From the NCBI GenBank assembly GCA_903823115.1, contig CAIJRN010000044.1, forward strand, positions 1-53,743: a DNA stretch of 53,743 nucleotides, written 5' to 3'. The notes beneath the pieces are model-generated. The model did no database searches. It was not told where the DNA came from and saw only the letters and a program-made list of their open reading frames with translations. Both the position numbers and the translations under genes were made by a program. Origin of the DNA: an uncultured cyanobacterium (lineage in GTDB: Bacteria > Cyanobacteriota > Cyanobacteriia > PCC-6307 > Cyanobiaceae). Shown piece by piece: positions 18,333 through 26,868 of this stretch (the first letter of the stretch is position 1; each line of letters opens with the position of its first letter).

Positions 18333-19325
18333 ATGGTTTCGCTCACCCCGTCACTGGCTGGAGGATCGGGTGCCTGCCCGCCGCTGAACCCTGACCCGGG
18401 TGAGAACCTGCTGGGTGAGGTGTTACTGGCTTGGCGGCGTCAGCTGCTCGCCCAAGGGGGCGTCGCCCATGATCTGGACTGGCTTCTCGATCTGGCGGGA
18501 GGGGTGCGTTGGCCTGTTCTGCAGCGGCTGAGGCTTGATCCCAGCCGTTCCATCCGCCTGGAGCGCAGCCGCCAGGACCTTGAAGCCATCTGGTGCCGCC
18601 ATCTGCAGACGGCCGAACCACTCCAGTACCTGGTGGGCCTCTGCCCCTGGCGGGATCTGGAGTTGCGGGTGGCTCCCGGGGTGTTGATCCCCCGGCAGGA
18701 GACGGAATGTCTGGTGGATCTGGCCCTGGCCAGCCTGCCCGCAGCACTGCTGGCCAGGGCGGAGCCAGGCTGGCCCGCTGCCGGGGGGCAGGCCGAGGCG
18801 TTTCTCTGGGCTGATCTGGGCACCGGTTCCGGCTGTATGGCCCTGGCCCTGGCCCGCGCCTTGCCGAGGACGCGCGGGCTGGCGGTGGATCGCTGCGATC
18901 AGGCCCTGGCTCAGGCGGCGCAGAATCTCAGCCGTTTTGGTCTGCAGGCGATGGTCAGCCTGCACCAGGGCGACTGGTGGGCTGGGGTGGAGCCCTGGTG
19001 GGGGCAGCTCGATCTGGTGGTGGCCAACCCTCCCTACGTCCCCACCGCCCTGATCGCAGGTCTGGATCCGGTCGTCCGTGATCATGAGCCCTGGCTCGCC
19101 CTCGATGGGGGAGAGGATGGCCTGGAGGCCATCCGTGCCATCGCCGCTGGAGCTGTCAGGGCTCTTGCTCCTGGAGGGGTGTTACTGCTGGAGCACCACC
19201 ATGACCAGAGTGCGGCGGTGCTGGAGCTTCTCAACCAGGCGGGTCTGGAGCCTGCCAGCGCCCATCCGGACCTGGAGGGTACCCTGCGTTTCGCCCGCGC
19301 CTGCAGGAGCAGCGCCGATGGATGA
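18333..19325 (+). CDS. prmC: Peptide chain release factor N5-glutamine methyltransferase
   Basis: A 330-residue HemK/PrmC methyltransferase that methylates the GGQ glutamine of release factors using S-adenosylmethionine. It has an N-terminal helical domain, then PLQYLVGLCPWRDLELRVAP and GVLIPRQETECLVDLAL, the SAM-binding LWADLGTGSGCMALALARAL, and the catalytic NPPY in LDLVVANPPYVP. ATG 18333 is chosen because it follows dprA by 10 bases; an upstream in-frame extension is a dprA shadow. Its 3' end overlaps the next gene by 8 bases. Confidence 0.94.
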   Translation: MVSLTPSLAGGSGACPPLNPDPGENLLGEVLLAWRRQLLAQGGVAHDLDWLLDLAGGVRWPVLQRLRLDPSRSIRLERSRQDLEAIWCRHLQTAEPLQYLVGLCPWRDLELRVAPGVLIPRQETECLVDLALASLPAALLARAEPGWPAAGGQAEAFLWADLGTGSGCMALALARALPRTRGLAVDRCDQALAQAAQNLSRFGLQAMVSLHQGDWWAGVEPWWGQLDLVVANPPYVPTALIAGLDPVVRDHEPWLALDGGEDGLEAIRAIAAGAVRALAPGGVLLLEHHHDQSAAVLELLNQAGLEPASAHPDLEGTLRFARACRSSADG

Positions 19326-19899
19326 AGCCAGGCTCGCGGCGCACGTGCTGGCAGGGGGCGCAGCCCTGCTCCCCACCGATACCTTGCCCGCCCTGGCGGT
19401 CCACCCAGGGGCGGCGTCCCTGATCTGGCAACTCAAAGCCAGGCCTGCCGACAAGCCCCTGATCCTGATGGCTGCCGATCTGGCCCAACTCCGCGAGGTT
19501 CTTGGCCACTCCTGGCGCCAGGAGTGGCTGAACCAGGCCGAGTCCGCCTGGCCCGGCGCTGTGACCCTGGTGTTGCCGTTCGAAGGCGCCATCACGGCGG
19601 CTCTCCATCCGGGAGGCAGCAGTCTGGGGTTGCGGGTCGCCGCCTGCGCTCCGCTGCAGGCCCTGTTGCGGCGCACGGGTCCATTGGCCACCAGCAGCGT
19701 CAACCGCTCTGGAGATCCATCGGCCCTGAATCATGCGGAGGCGTTGCAACAGTTCCCCGCCCTGCCCTGGCTGGAGCCCCTGCCCTGGCCTCAGGCCTCG
19801 GGCCAGGCCAGCACCGTGTTGGCCTGGATGAGTGCTGGCGAGCAGCCTGGCCGCTGGCAGGTGTTGCGTGCCGGCCCCGTGCCGCTCCCCTGGGGTTGA
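19318..19899 (+). CDS. Sua5/YciO/YrdC family protein (threonylcarbamoyl-AMP synthase-like)
   Basis: A 193-residue YrdC-domain protein. YrdC/TsaC makes threonylcarbamoyl-AMP for t6A37 tRNA modification. The domain is visible from GGAALLPTDTLPALAVHP through LKARPADKPLILMAADLAQL to PLATSSVNRSGDPS, covering the KxR...K/R and SxN ligand motifs. Cyanobacteria often have two such paralogues, so whether this is the essential TsaC is uncertain. It overlaps prmC by 8 bases, indicating an operon. Confidence 0.87.
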   Translation: MDEARLAAHVLAGGAALLPTDTLPALAVHPGAASLIWQLKARPADKPLILMAADLAQLREVLGHSWRQEWLNQAESAWPGAVTLVLPFEGAITAALHPGGSSLGLRVAACAPLQALLRRTGPLATSSVNRSGDPSALNHAEALQQFPALPWLEPLPWPQASGQASTVLAWMSAGEQPGRWQVLRAGPVPLPWG

Positions 19900-19906
19900 T
19901 CCGCTG

Positions 19907-20071
19907 ATGCAGGCCCTTCTCCTTCTGCTGCTGCTGACCCTGGCTGTGAGCCATTGGTTGCTGGAGCCCCTGGCCGCGCTGATCCGGCCCCTGCTGAGCC
20001 TCTCCTGGTTGGGCTGGGGGCTGCTGGCGGGAGTGATCTGGCTGTTCGCCGGCGATCGGCGTGAGGGATGA
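19907..20071 (+). CDS. Small membrane protein
   Basis: A 54-residue ORF with two hydrophobic stretches (MQALLLLLLLTLAVSHWLLE; LSLSWLGWGLLAGVIWLFAG) and a charged end (DRREG). It starts 7 bases after the TsaC-like gene and ends inside the start of the following ORF, consistent with operon membership. I do not recognise a family. Composition bias alone could give such an ORF in GC-rich DNA, but its position supports it. Confidence 0.55.
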   Translation: MQALLLLLLLTLAVSHWLLEPLAALIRPLLSLSWLGWGLLAGVIWLFAGDRREG

Positions 20072-20405
20072 GACCGGGCTTCTGGTGCCAGGCTCGGGAA
20101 GGCCGCTCTGGATTCGTCAGTCCCTGGCTTGTGGGCTGGTGTTTTTACTGAGCGCCAGGATCCCCGGCCATCTGCTGGCCTGGATCAGCTGTCTGCGCAG
20201 CACTGGCGGCTGGACGGCAGCTGGCGAACCTCTATTGGTGCTGGGGGTTGATGGTTTCGGCCTGCTCTGTGCCCTTTATTTCACCCATCGGCGTATCCGG
20301 GGCCTGGCGCTGATGCGCTGTTACCCCCCCAACCGCCTGATTCCCCTCAGTAGCCATCTGATCGGGCTGCTGTTTGGTCTGATCAGCCTCGGCACTGGAC
20401 TTTAG
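20061..20405 (+). CDS. Hypothetical membrane protein
   Basis: A 114-residue ORF with about three hydrophobic segments (QSLACGLVFLLSARIPGHLL; LLVLGVDGFGLLCALYF; LIGLLFGLISLGTGL) separated by basic loops (THRRIRG). It overlaps the preceding small membrane gene by 11 bases. No family is recognised; the start could be further in. It ends a plus-strand run beginning at the thioesterase. Confidence 0.5.
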   Translation: MRDETGLLVPGSGRPLWIRQSLACGLVFLLSARIPGHLLAWISCLRSTGGWTAAGEPLLVLGVDGFGLLCALYFTHRRIRGLALMRCYPPNRLIPLSSHLIGLLFGLISLGTGL

Positions 20406-20807
20406 GAGCCTGTTGTTGATGGATTTCCGGTGATGATCTGAGGCTTGTATCAGTGGCCTACGGCGGAATTGAGGCCAGTATCGTCCTGGTCGGGAACGGA
20501 TGCTCCTGGCTGACTTTGATTGCGGGCCCAGCAGGTGATCTGGGGCTGCAGGTTCAGCAGGGGTGTGCGAGCTCCACAAGATTCAGCTGCGTGACATCGG
20601 CGTTGGCCTTTGAGCCCGAGGCAGGGTTGTTGTCTCGGAACGGACCTCAGATCACGACAGGTTCCTGAGGCGTCGATCACAACATCACAGCTGCCAGCTG
20701 CTCGGGCTCGCCTAGATCGGCGCCCGACGGCAATCAAGGCACCACATCCCTATTCACGCGCCTGTCGAGGAGCGGCACGTCCTGACATCCAGGAGCCGGT
20801 TGGACGA
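20406..20807. other. Gene-free interval, possible decayed sequence
   Basis: No frame in these 402 bases looks coding. Open frames on both strands are Arg/Cys/Gln/Ser-rich without a domain. It separates two convergent transcription units, but no hairpin with T-run was found. A decayed gene or mobile-element remnant is possible but I could not identify one. Confidence 0.5.
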
Positions 20808-22127
20808 TCAGCCTGGCTGGCCCGGGGTCTCGGGAAGGGCCGCCACCAGAACCTTGTCGATCCGCTTGCCGTCCATGTCCATCACCTCGAAGCGCAGGCC
20901 ATCCCAGCTGAAGTGATCTCCTGCCCGGGGCACTCGGCCGAGCACATGCAGCACGAAGCCGCCGAGGGTGTGAAAGCTGCCACTGACTTCGTCGGGCAAA
21001 CTGGCACGTTGAACCAGATCTTTGAATTCACTGATATCAAGAGCGCCATCGAGTAACCAGGAACCATCTTCGCGGCGAATGATCTGTGGTTCATCGAGGT
21101 CTTCAGCCGAGGGCAGATCGCCAACGATGGCCTCCATCAGATCGGTGAGTGTCACCAGTCCTTCGATGCCGCCGTATTCATCGGTGACCAGGCCGATATG
21201 AACACCGGTCTGGCGAAATTGCTCGATCACATGCAGGGCCCGAGCCGATTCCGTGATGTAGAGAGGGAGTTGCAATAAACTCTTCAGGTCCACTGGATGG
21301 CCTGAAAGTTCGGCCGCCAGCAGGTTGCGGCCTCGCAGGATGCCGATGCAGTTGTCGAGGCTGCCCTGGGCCACGGGCAGGAGGGAATGGTTGCTGCCGG
21401 TGACCAGCTCCAGCTGTTGTTCGCGAGCGATGTTCAGATCCAGCCAGCAGATCTCGGTGCGCGGCGTCATGATGGCGCGGATTGAGCGATCCCCGAGGCG
21501 AAAGACCCGTTGCACCATGTCGTGCTCGGCCTCTTCCAGCACACCCGCTTCAGCCCCCTGGCGGATCAGGGCCTTGAGCTCTTCTTCGGTGAGGTCCGGT
21601 TCGCTCGAGCTGCGAATGCCCAGCAGATTGAGCAGAACCTCGGTGGAGATGCCCAGCAGCCGCACCAGTGGGGCCGTCCAGCTGGCGAGCCTGCGCATCG
21701 GCCGGGCGACGGCACAGGCCACGGCTTCGGGACTGTTGAGGGCGATGCGTTTGGGCAGCAGCTCGCCGATCACCAGCGAGAGATAGGTGATGACGCCGAC
21801 GACCACGGCCACGCTGAGACCTTCGCTCCAGGCTCGCAGCAGCGGAATCGAGGCCAGCAGGGGTTGGAGTCGGCGCGCCAGGGTGGCCCCCCCCACAGCG
21901 CCACTGAGGATGCCGATCAGGGTGATGCCGATCTGGACAGCGGAGAGAAAGTCGTTGGGTGAGTTGGCGAGTTTGAGGGCAGCCCGGGCCCGGGTATTGC
22001 CCTGGTCGGCCAGCTGTTCCAGCCGGATCTTACGGGCCGAAACCACGGCGATTTCCGAGCCTGAGAAGATGCCGTTGGCAACGATGAGAACGAGGATCAG
22101 AACAATTTCGACGAGGACGGTGACCAC
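20808..22127 (-). CDS. CNNM/CorC family protein (DUF21-CBS-CorC_HlyC)
   Basis: A 439-residue membrane protein, historically called hemolysin-related (TlyC). The N-terminal DUF21 transmembrane domain spans about residues 1-190 (IVLILVLIVANGIFSGSEIA at the start; LSLVIGELLPKRIALN). Two CBS domains follow (about 200-330; VFRLGDRSIRAIMTPRTEIC, TGVHIGLVTDEYGGIEGLVT). A C-terminal CorC_HlyC domain (SGSFHTLGGFVLHVLGRVPR) ends it. Relatives export or regulate Mg2+/divalent metals. The start is GTG 22127. It is flanked by gene-poor DNA on both sides, so it is probably monocistronic. Confidence 0.93.
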   Translation of the reverse strand: MVTVLVEIVLILVLIVANGIFSGSEIAVVSARKIRLEQLADQGNTRARAALKLANSPNDFLSAVQIGITLIGILSGAVGGATLARRLQPLLASIPLLRAWSEGLSVAVVVGVITYLSLVIGELLPKRIALNSPEAVACAVARPMRRLASWTAPLVRLLGISTEVLLNLLGIRSSSEPDLTEEELKALIRQGAEAGVLEEAEHDMVQRVFRLGDRSIRAIMTPRTEICWLDLNIAREQQLELVTGSNHSLLPVAQGSLDNCIGILRGRNLLAAELSGHPVDLKSLLQLPLYITESARALHVIEQFRQTGVHIGLVTDEYGGIEGLVTLTDLMEAIVGDLPSAEDLDEPQIIRREDGSWLLDGALDISEFKDLVQRASLPDEVSGSFHTLGGFVLHVLGRVPRAGDHFSWDGLRFEVMDMDGKRIDKVLVAALPETPGQPG

Positions 22128-22686
22128 AGGACTGGGGGCTCTGATTGGCAGCTTCCCGGCGGAGGTTAGCAGGGGAACACAGTGAGGAATCAGTCTCAGC
22201 CAGGAAAATGGCGATGGAAAATCCTTGCAAAGATGCCTGGTTTGATTGAATGGAAGTACTGAATCCCGTTGTCGGCCAAGCCAGCTCCGCAGCCACTCTC
22301 AAGCTCGAATCTCGTCGCCGGCAGCGATGGGGGGCGCTGTGCTGATCCGTCCCGCTGCGGGGGCTGCGGCCATGTCCCACCCAGCGGCCTGAGCGGCGAT
22401 GAGCACTGCTGCCGAGTCCCTCAAGGTTCGCTTGTCCAGGACTTTGCCGGAGGCCGGGGTGTGTGAGACGGAGGCATGGGGCTCTGGAGCGGGCGCCGCG
22501 CCAGCCTCAGAGCTCATGGCCGCTGTCCTGGGGCCTGGGCTGCTCCGATGGATTGCCGACCTCATCAACCCGTGGGCGATGCAGCCACCTGGGTGGTCAA
22601 TCTCAGTGAATTGGCTGCATAGATGTTGAAAAGGCGCGTCCCAGGGATTGGCGATTCGCCTCCGCGCTTGAGCTGACGCAAGCTCG
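22128..22686. other. Gene-free interval between CorC-like and AraC genes
   Basis: 559 bases with no convincing gene. A 76-codon plus-strand frame from ATG 22399 (MSTAAESLKVRLSRTLPEAG) ends in a Trp/Pro-rich segment; it has no recognised domain and I do not call it. No repeats or terminators were noted. Confidence 0.5.
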
Positions 22687-23722
22687 TCAGGGTCGCCGGC
22701 GCTGTTGGCGCAGCACCTCCGAGGGCTTCTGGCCGAAGCGCCGCAGGAAATCGCGGCTGAAGGCGGCCTGGCTGATGTAGCCACAATCCTGGGCCACCTG
22801 GCTCACGGTCAGGCCTGGCGCGGGCTGGCCGAGGTTGGTCATGGCCCGTTCAAGCCGTTGGCGGCGCAGCCACTGGGTGGGGCCGCAGCCGTAGCGCTGG
22901 CGGAAGGCGTACTGCAGCGAGCGACGGCTGTAGCGGCTGCGGCTTTCGAGGTCGCTGAGGCTGATCGGTTCCTGCAGATTCGCCAACATCCACTGCACTA
23001 GTGCATCATGACTGAAGGGATCTTGCTGCAGCTCCCTGGGAGCAGGGCCCGATGCGGTGTCGAGCTCGCTGCCGTCACCCTGCAACAACTGCGGCAACAG
23101 CAACATCACCAACAGCCGGCGCACCAGATCGTCGAGCTGCAGCATCGGGTTGACGCTGCCGCTGGCAGCGATGGCGGCGTGGATCAGTCGCAGGCTTTGT
23201 CTCAGCAGGTTCTGGATGTTGCCGAGGCGCCGGTCAGCGCGCTGATCCAGCAGGGTGGTGTGCTGCAAAGCTGCCTGGATGGCCAGGGAGCCCCGTGCCG
23301 ATCCGGCCATGGCGCTGGCCACCGTCTTCAGGCTCTCGGGTGGAAAGGTCACCACCACCGCAGCGCAGACGTTGGCGTGAATGCGCAGCTGGGATTGCTC
23401 CTGACTGAGAAACAGGCCGGCCTCCTGGAAGCGATAGGTCCGCCCTTCCACAGGTCGACAGCAGGCTGAGATCTCCCAGTTGCACCGCTGCGGACTTGTT
23501 GAAGAAGGGCTGCTGCCGGTCCAGGGCGTCCCAGGTGGCCACCTTCACCGGCAATACCTGATCCAACACCCCGCCGAAGATGCCGGCGTCGTGGGAGGTC
23601 ATTGAAATGTGAGGCAGCTCCAGGAGCGGCATCCCTGAGGCACTGGCTGCAGCTGTGCCCCTGTCCGTGTTTGGGTTCGGGGCAGCGGTCACCCTGGCGC
23701 TCACGGCTGTTCTGGTGCTCAT
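22687..23722 (-). pseudogene. AraC-family transcriptional regulator, frameshifted
   Basis: Two overlapping frames together make one AraC-type regulator of ~345 codons. The N-terminal part (from ATG 23722; VLDQVLPVKVATWDALDRQQ, then AAVQLGDLSLLSTC) runs out of sense near 23455. The rest continues one base out of phase from about 23451 (VEGRTYRFQEAGLFLSQEQS) to the C-terminal DNA-binding domain with two helix-turn-helix motifs (ISLSDLESRSRYSRRSLQYA; GLTVSQVAQDCGYISQAAFS). One extra base (or two missing) near 23440-23460 explains the break. Either the gene is inactivated or the assembly has an error there. A shorter protein starting at GTG 23451 would lack most of the sensing domain. Confidence 0.7.
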
Positions 23723-23905
23723 GCCTGCGATGTCGTTGCTTGCTGCTGGGTTGCGCAGGCCGATGTCCTGGGACTGGGCGGTGGCGGCTGACGGCGTGTT
23801 GTCGAGGACTGCGCCGTTGCCTGCTGATTCTGCGTGTAGCGCTATTGCTGAGCGCGGATTGACACGTTTTGTGGGTTGATCTGGGCTGGCCCCAGCTCTG
23901 CCTGG

Positions 23906-24436
23906 TTACAGCCAGTGGTGGGGATAGGGGGTGCTGGCTGGGATCAGCTGGCTGAAGGCCACGGCAACCAGCAACAACAGCAGCGATCCGGCCAGAACGG
24001 GCATCAGCACGAAGCTGGGCTTGGCAGCGAGCAGCACGCCCAGCAGGGCCACCGCTCCGGCGGGTGGATGGAGGCAACGCAGTATCTGGCCGCTGGCGAT
24101 GGTCAACCCCACCGCCAGTCCCATCACCCAGGGAGCCGTGCCGAACAGCAGCACGCAGCCGACGCTGATCAAGGCGGCGAGCGTGTTGCCGAGCACCAGG
24201 TTGCGCGGTTGGGCGAGGGGGCTTTCCGGATGACCGAAGAGCAGCACGGTGGAGGCGCCAAGGGGGGCGGCGATCAACGGGTAGTGACTCCAGGCGCTCA
24301 GGAGGCCCAGCAGGGTGATGGCGATCAGGGCACCAACCCAGGACCTGATCACCTGGTTCGCCACAAAGCTGGGCTGGTAAGCGCGGCCCCGTTGGCGCTG
24401 ATGAGCCAGGAACCAGCGAAGCCGACCCAGCACCAT
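23906..24436 (-). CDS. HPP family membrane protein (possible nitrite transporter)
   Basis: A 176-residue protein with about five transmembrane segments. The family signature is in PLIAAPLGASTVLLFGHPES and the HPP motif itself is in LRCLHPPAGAVALLGVLLAA. HPP proteins from plants and cyanobacteria have been reported as nitrite transporters; substrate here is inferred from that. The sequence is full length. It lies 26 bases downstream of rpaB on the same strand and could be cotranscribed with it. Confidence 0.85.
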   Translation of the reverse strand: MVLGRLRWFLAHQRQRGRAYQPSFVANQVIRSWVGALIAITLLGLLSAWSHYPLIAAPLGASTVLLFGHPESPLAQPRNLVLGNTLAALISVGCVLLFGTAPWVMGLAVGLTIASGQILRCLHPPAGAVALLGVLLAAKPSFVLMPVLAGSLLLLLVAVAFSQLIPASTPYPHHWL

Positions 24437-24462
24437 GCCAAATCTGTATCTAATCGAACAAT

Positions 24463-25239
24463 CTAGCCGTTCGTGACGATCCGCTGAAACATGTAACCCA
24501 TGCCCCGGGCCGTAATGATCAGCTCGGGATTTTCTGGATCTTCCTCCAGCTTGGCCCTCAGCCGTGAGACGTGCACATCCACCACTCGGGTGTCGGCATG
24601 GCGCTCCGGGGTATATCCCCAGATCTTGGTGAGGATGTCAGCGCGGCTCAGGGGTTCGCCAGAGCGACTCAGCAGCAGCTCCAGCAGGCCGAATTCCATG
24701 CCAGTCAGCCGGATCCGCTCCTCGCCGCGGAACACCTGGCGCTTGGCGGTGTTGATGCGCAGTCCACCCACCTCAATGCCATTGGAGGTGGCCGGTCGCT
24801 GGCCGCCGCTGCCGTTGCCATTGCCCTGCACCCGCCTGAGCACGCAGCGGATGCGGGCTTCGAGCTCCTTGGGGCTGAAGGGCTTCATCAGGTAGTCGTC
24901 GGCCCCCAGTTCCAGGCCCAGGATCCGGTCTTTCACCTCGGAGAGGGCCGTGAGCATCACGATCGGCACATCCGAGATCTTGCGCAGCTCCTGAATGACG
25001 CCATAGCCGTCCAGTTTGGGCATCATCACGTCGAGGACCACCAGATCGGGCTCGACGGACGCGAAGAGATCCAGAGCTTCCTCGCCATCGCAGGCGGTGG
25101 CGACGGTGTAGCCCACCATCGACAGGCGGGTTTCGAGGATGCGGCGGATACTGGCCTCGTCATCCACCACCAGAATGGTTCCCTTGTTGCCGGTCGCCTC
25201 ACGTCCGTCGGTGCCGGAATGGGGAACGGATGCGGTCAT
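24463..25239 (-). CDS. rpaB: Response regulator RpaB (OmpR/PhoB family)
   Basis: A 258-residue two-domain regulator controlling high-light and photosynthesis genes in cyanobacteria, partner of the histidine kinase Hik33/NblS. The receiver domain holds the phospho-acceptor Asp in LVVLDVMMPKLDGYGVIQEL and the conserved Lys in DDYLMKPFSPKELEARIR. The winged-helix DNA-binding domain follows (IRLTGMEFGLLELLLSRSGE; TRVVDVHVSRLRAKLEEDPE). The sequence closely resembles RpaB (Ycf27). The ~20-residue N-terminal extension before ILVVDDEASIRRIL is variable in the family. Confidence 0.93.
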   Translation of the reverse strand: MTASVPHSGTDGREATGNKGTILVVDDEASIRRILETRLSMVGYTVATACDGEEALDLFASVEPDLVVLDVMMPKLDGYGVIQELRKISDVPIVMLTALSEVKDRILGLELGADDYLMKPFSPKELEARIRCVLRRVQGNGNGSGGQRPATSNGIEVGGLRINTAKRQVFRGEERIRLTGMEFGLLELLLSRSGEPLSRADILTKIWGYTPERHADTRVVDVHVSRLRAKLEEDPENPELIITARGMGYMFQRIVTNG

Positions 25240-25348
25240 GGTGACTCGACTCAGGGGGAAATGAAGGGCCTCCGCAGGCCTTTCGTGTCGTTATGCCGAT
25301 CCTCTCAGATAGCGAGCCGGTTGGCAGGACCTTGAGTGTGGTAAGGGC

Positions 25349-26035
25349 TCAGATTGCCTCAGTATCCGCCGGCGGAGCAGGCTTGTCGCTGTCCTTGAGC
25401 GAGGGATAGGTGGCGCGGGTGAAGGCCGAGATCTCCTGGCGCACTTTGCTGCGAAAGCTGCGCGCCGTTTCGCCCGCCAGCACCGGGTAATCGGTGGCCG
25501 AGGCACGCTCGTCACCGCGCAGGTGCTTCCAGCTGGTGGGCTCCTGCAGCTTCAGGGCTTCAAGAGGGGCTGCGAAGTCGTAGTTGACGACGCGACCGAG
25601 GGCTGCGGCTTCGGCTGCCCAGCGCTCCCGCTCCGCCAGAAACAGCTTGGCTTTCAGGGTGTCCGGCAGGCCCAGCACTGGCTCGTAGTACTCCAGGGCT
25701 TTGAGTTCTTCCTCCAGCAGGATCGGCCAGGCTGCCTGCTCATCGGGCCGCAGACTCAGCGCATCGGCACTGGCCTGCATGGCCGCCAGATGGAAGCTCA
25801 ACCAGCGGTGGTGCGCTTTCTCCTTGAGGGTTTTCCTTGCGGAGCCCCGGCCGGAGCTGGGGCGTTTGGGCAGGGCGGCTTCGGCCTTGCGCAGCAACAC
25901 CCTTTCGTCCCGTTCGAGATTGATGGCCCCCCAGCGCTGCCGGTATTCCCAGAGTTCCTCGTAGACGCGCACTTCTTCAGCAGTCCAACCCAGCTCGCGC
26001 AGCTCTGCCGAGCGACAGCCTTCTTCCTTCACCAT
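25349..26035 (-). CDS. Conserved hypothetical protein
   Basis: A 228-residue soluble, helix-rich and charged protein (ELGWTAEEVRVYEELWEYRQ; HRWLSFHLAAMQASADALSL; LEEELKALEYYEPVLGLPDT). The composition, uninterrupted frame and ATG start make it a real gene, but I recognise no domain. The C-terminus is Pro/Ala-rich and likely disordered. It lies 109 bases upstream of rpaB and in the same direction. Confidence 0.75.
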   Translation of the reverse strand: MVKEEGCRSAELRELGWTAEEVRVYEELWEYRQRWGAINLERDERVLLRKAEAALPKRPSSGRGSARKTLKEKAHHRWLSFHLAAMQASADALSLRPDEQAAWPILLEEELKALEYYEPVLGLPDTLKAKLFLAERERWAAEAAALGRVVNYDFAAPLEALKLQEPTSWKHLRGDERASATDYPVLAGETARSFRSKVRQEISAFTRATYPSLKDSDKPAPPADTEAI

Positions 26036-26106
26036 CGGGAGTCCGGTCAGTTATGGCTGGCACAGTAAACGTTGGCGCTGGGTGATCGGCTCTTGCCTCC
26101 CCGGCC

Positions 26107-26322
26107 TCAGCTGTATTCACCGGGGATATCCCGTTTGGTGACCGTCACCCGATCGAAGGTCTGACCGGAGGCCCTCAGCAGTTCGTCGCCGGAGAACTCA
26201 AAGCCCAGCCCGGCGGCGATCTGGGCGACATCGTCGGCGGTGGCGGCCGCCTCGATGGCGGCTCGCAGCGTCGGGGTGTCCTGAACCCTGGCGAGAAAGG
26301 CCCGTAGTTGTTCGCGGGACAT
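26107..26322 (-). CDS. Nif11-like leader peptide family protein
   Basis: A 71-residue protein with the Nif11 domain at the N-terminus (MSREQLRAFLARVQDTPTLR) and the typical GLGFEFSGDELL segment. Some Nif11-type peptides are leaders of ribosomal natural products. Here there is no Gly-Gly cleavage site followed by a Cys/Ser/Thr-rich core: the C-terminus is VTVTKRDIPGEYS. No lanthionine synthetase or peptide exporter is nearby. It is therefore better seen as an orphan Nif11-domain protein of unknown function. Confidence 0.8.
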   Translation of the reverse strand: MSREQLRAFLARVQDTPTLRAAIEAAATADDVAQIAAGLGFEFSGDELLRASGQTFDRVTVTKRDIPGEYS

Positions 26323-26448
26323 GCGCTGGCGATGCGGCGACGGCGATCAGCATGACGCGGCCGCTCCTGGCCGTGGCCTTGGATCCCAGGGCCGGCTGGC
26401 TGGGGGCTGGGCGTTTAAGTTCTGAATCCCTTGCGGCCGGCGTTGAAG

Positions 26449-26853
26449 GTGCTGCGTTTCATCGCCAACGTCATCTGGTTTGTGTGTGGCGGTCTGGTGA
26501 TGGGATTGGGCTGGTGGCTGGCCGGATTGGTGGCGGCCCTGACGATCATCGGCATTCCCTGGGCCCGAGCCTGCTTCGTGATCGGCACCTTCTCGTTCTG
26601 GCCGTTTGGCTGCGCTGCGATCAGCCGGGCCGAACTCAGCGGCAAGCGTGATCTCGGCACCGGTCCTCTCGGTTTTCTCGCCAACCTGATCTGGTTTCTG
26701 CTGGCCGGCTGGTGGCTCGCGGTGGGTCACGTGGCCTCAGCCCTCGCCTGCTTCATCACGATCATCGGCATCCCCTTCGGCCTCCAGCACCTCAAGCTCG
26801 CCGTGATCGCCCTGGCGCCGATCGGCATGGCGGTGGTGCCGATCCGGCGCTGA
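26449..26853 (+). CDS. YccF domain membrane protein
   Basis: A ~134-residue inner-membrane protein made of two copies of the YccF motif. In the first, IANVIWFVCGGLVMGLGWWL leads to TIIGIPWARACFVIGTFSFW. In the second, ANLIWFLLAGWWLAVGHV leads to TIIGIPFGLQHLKLAVIAL. There is no ATG ahead of the first helix; GTG 26449 gives the family-like start MLRFIANVIW, and TTG 26431 is an alternative. Function is unknown. It is convergent with the VIT1-type gene, with 15 bases between stops. Confidence 0.8.
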   Translation: MLRFIANVIWFVCGGLVMGLGWWLAGLVAALTIIGIPWARACFVIGTFSFWPFGCAAISRAELSGKRDLGTGPLGFLANLIWFLLAGWWLAVGHVASALACFITIIGIPFGLQHLKLAVIALAPIGMAVVPIRR

Positions 26854-26868
26854 ACGAGCCGCCTGGAA

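Noticed and set aside
20450-20737. Possible transposase remnant on the minus strand
   Set aside because: No DDE or other transposase motif and no terminal inverted repeats could be found.
26107-26322. Nif11 peptide as precursor of a ribosomal natural product
   Set aside because: There is no Gly-Gly site, no Cys/Ser/Thr-rich core and no modification or export gene nearby.
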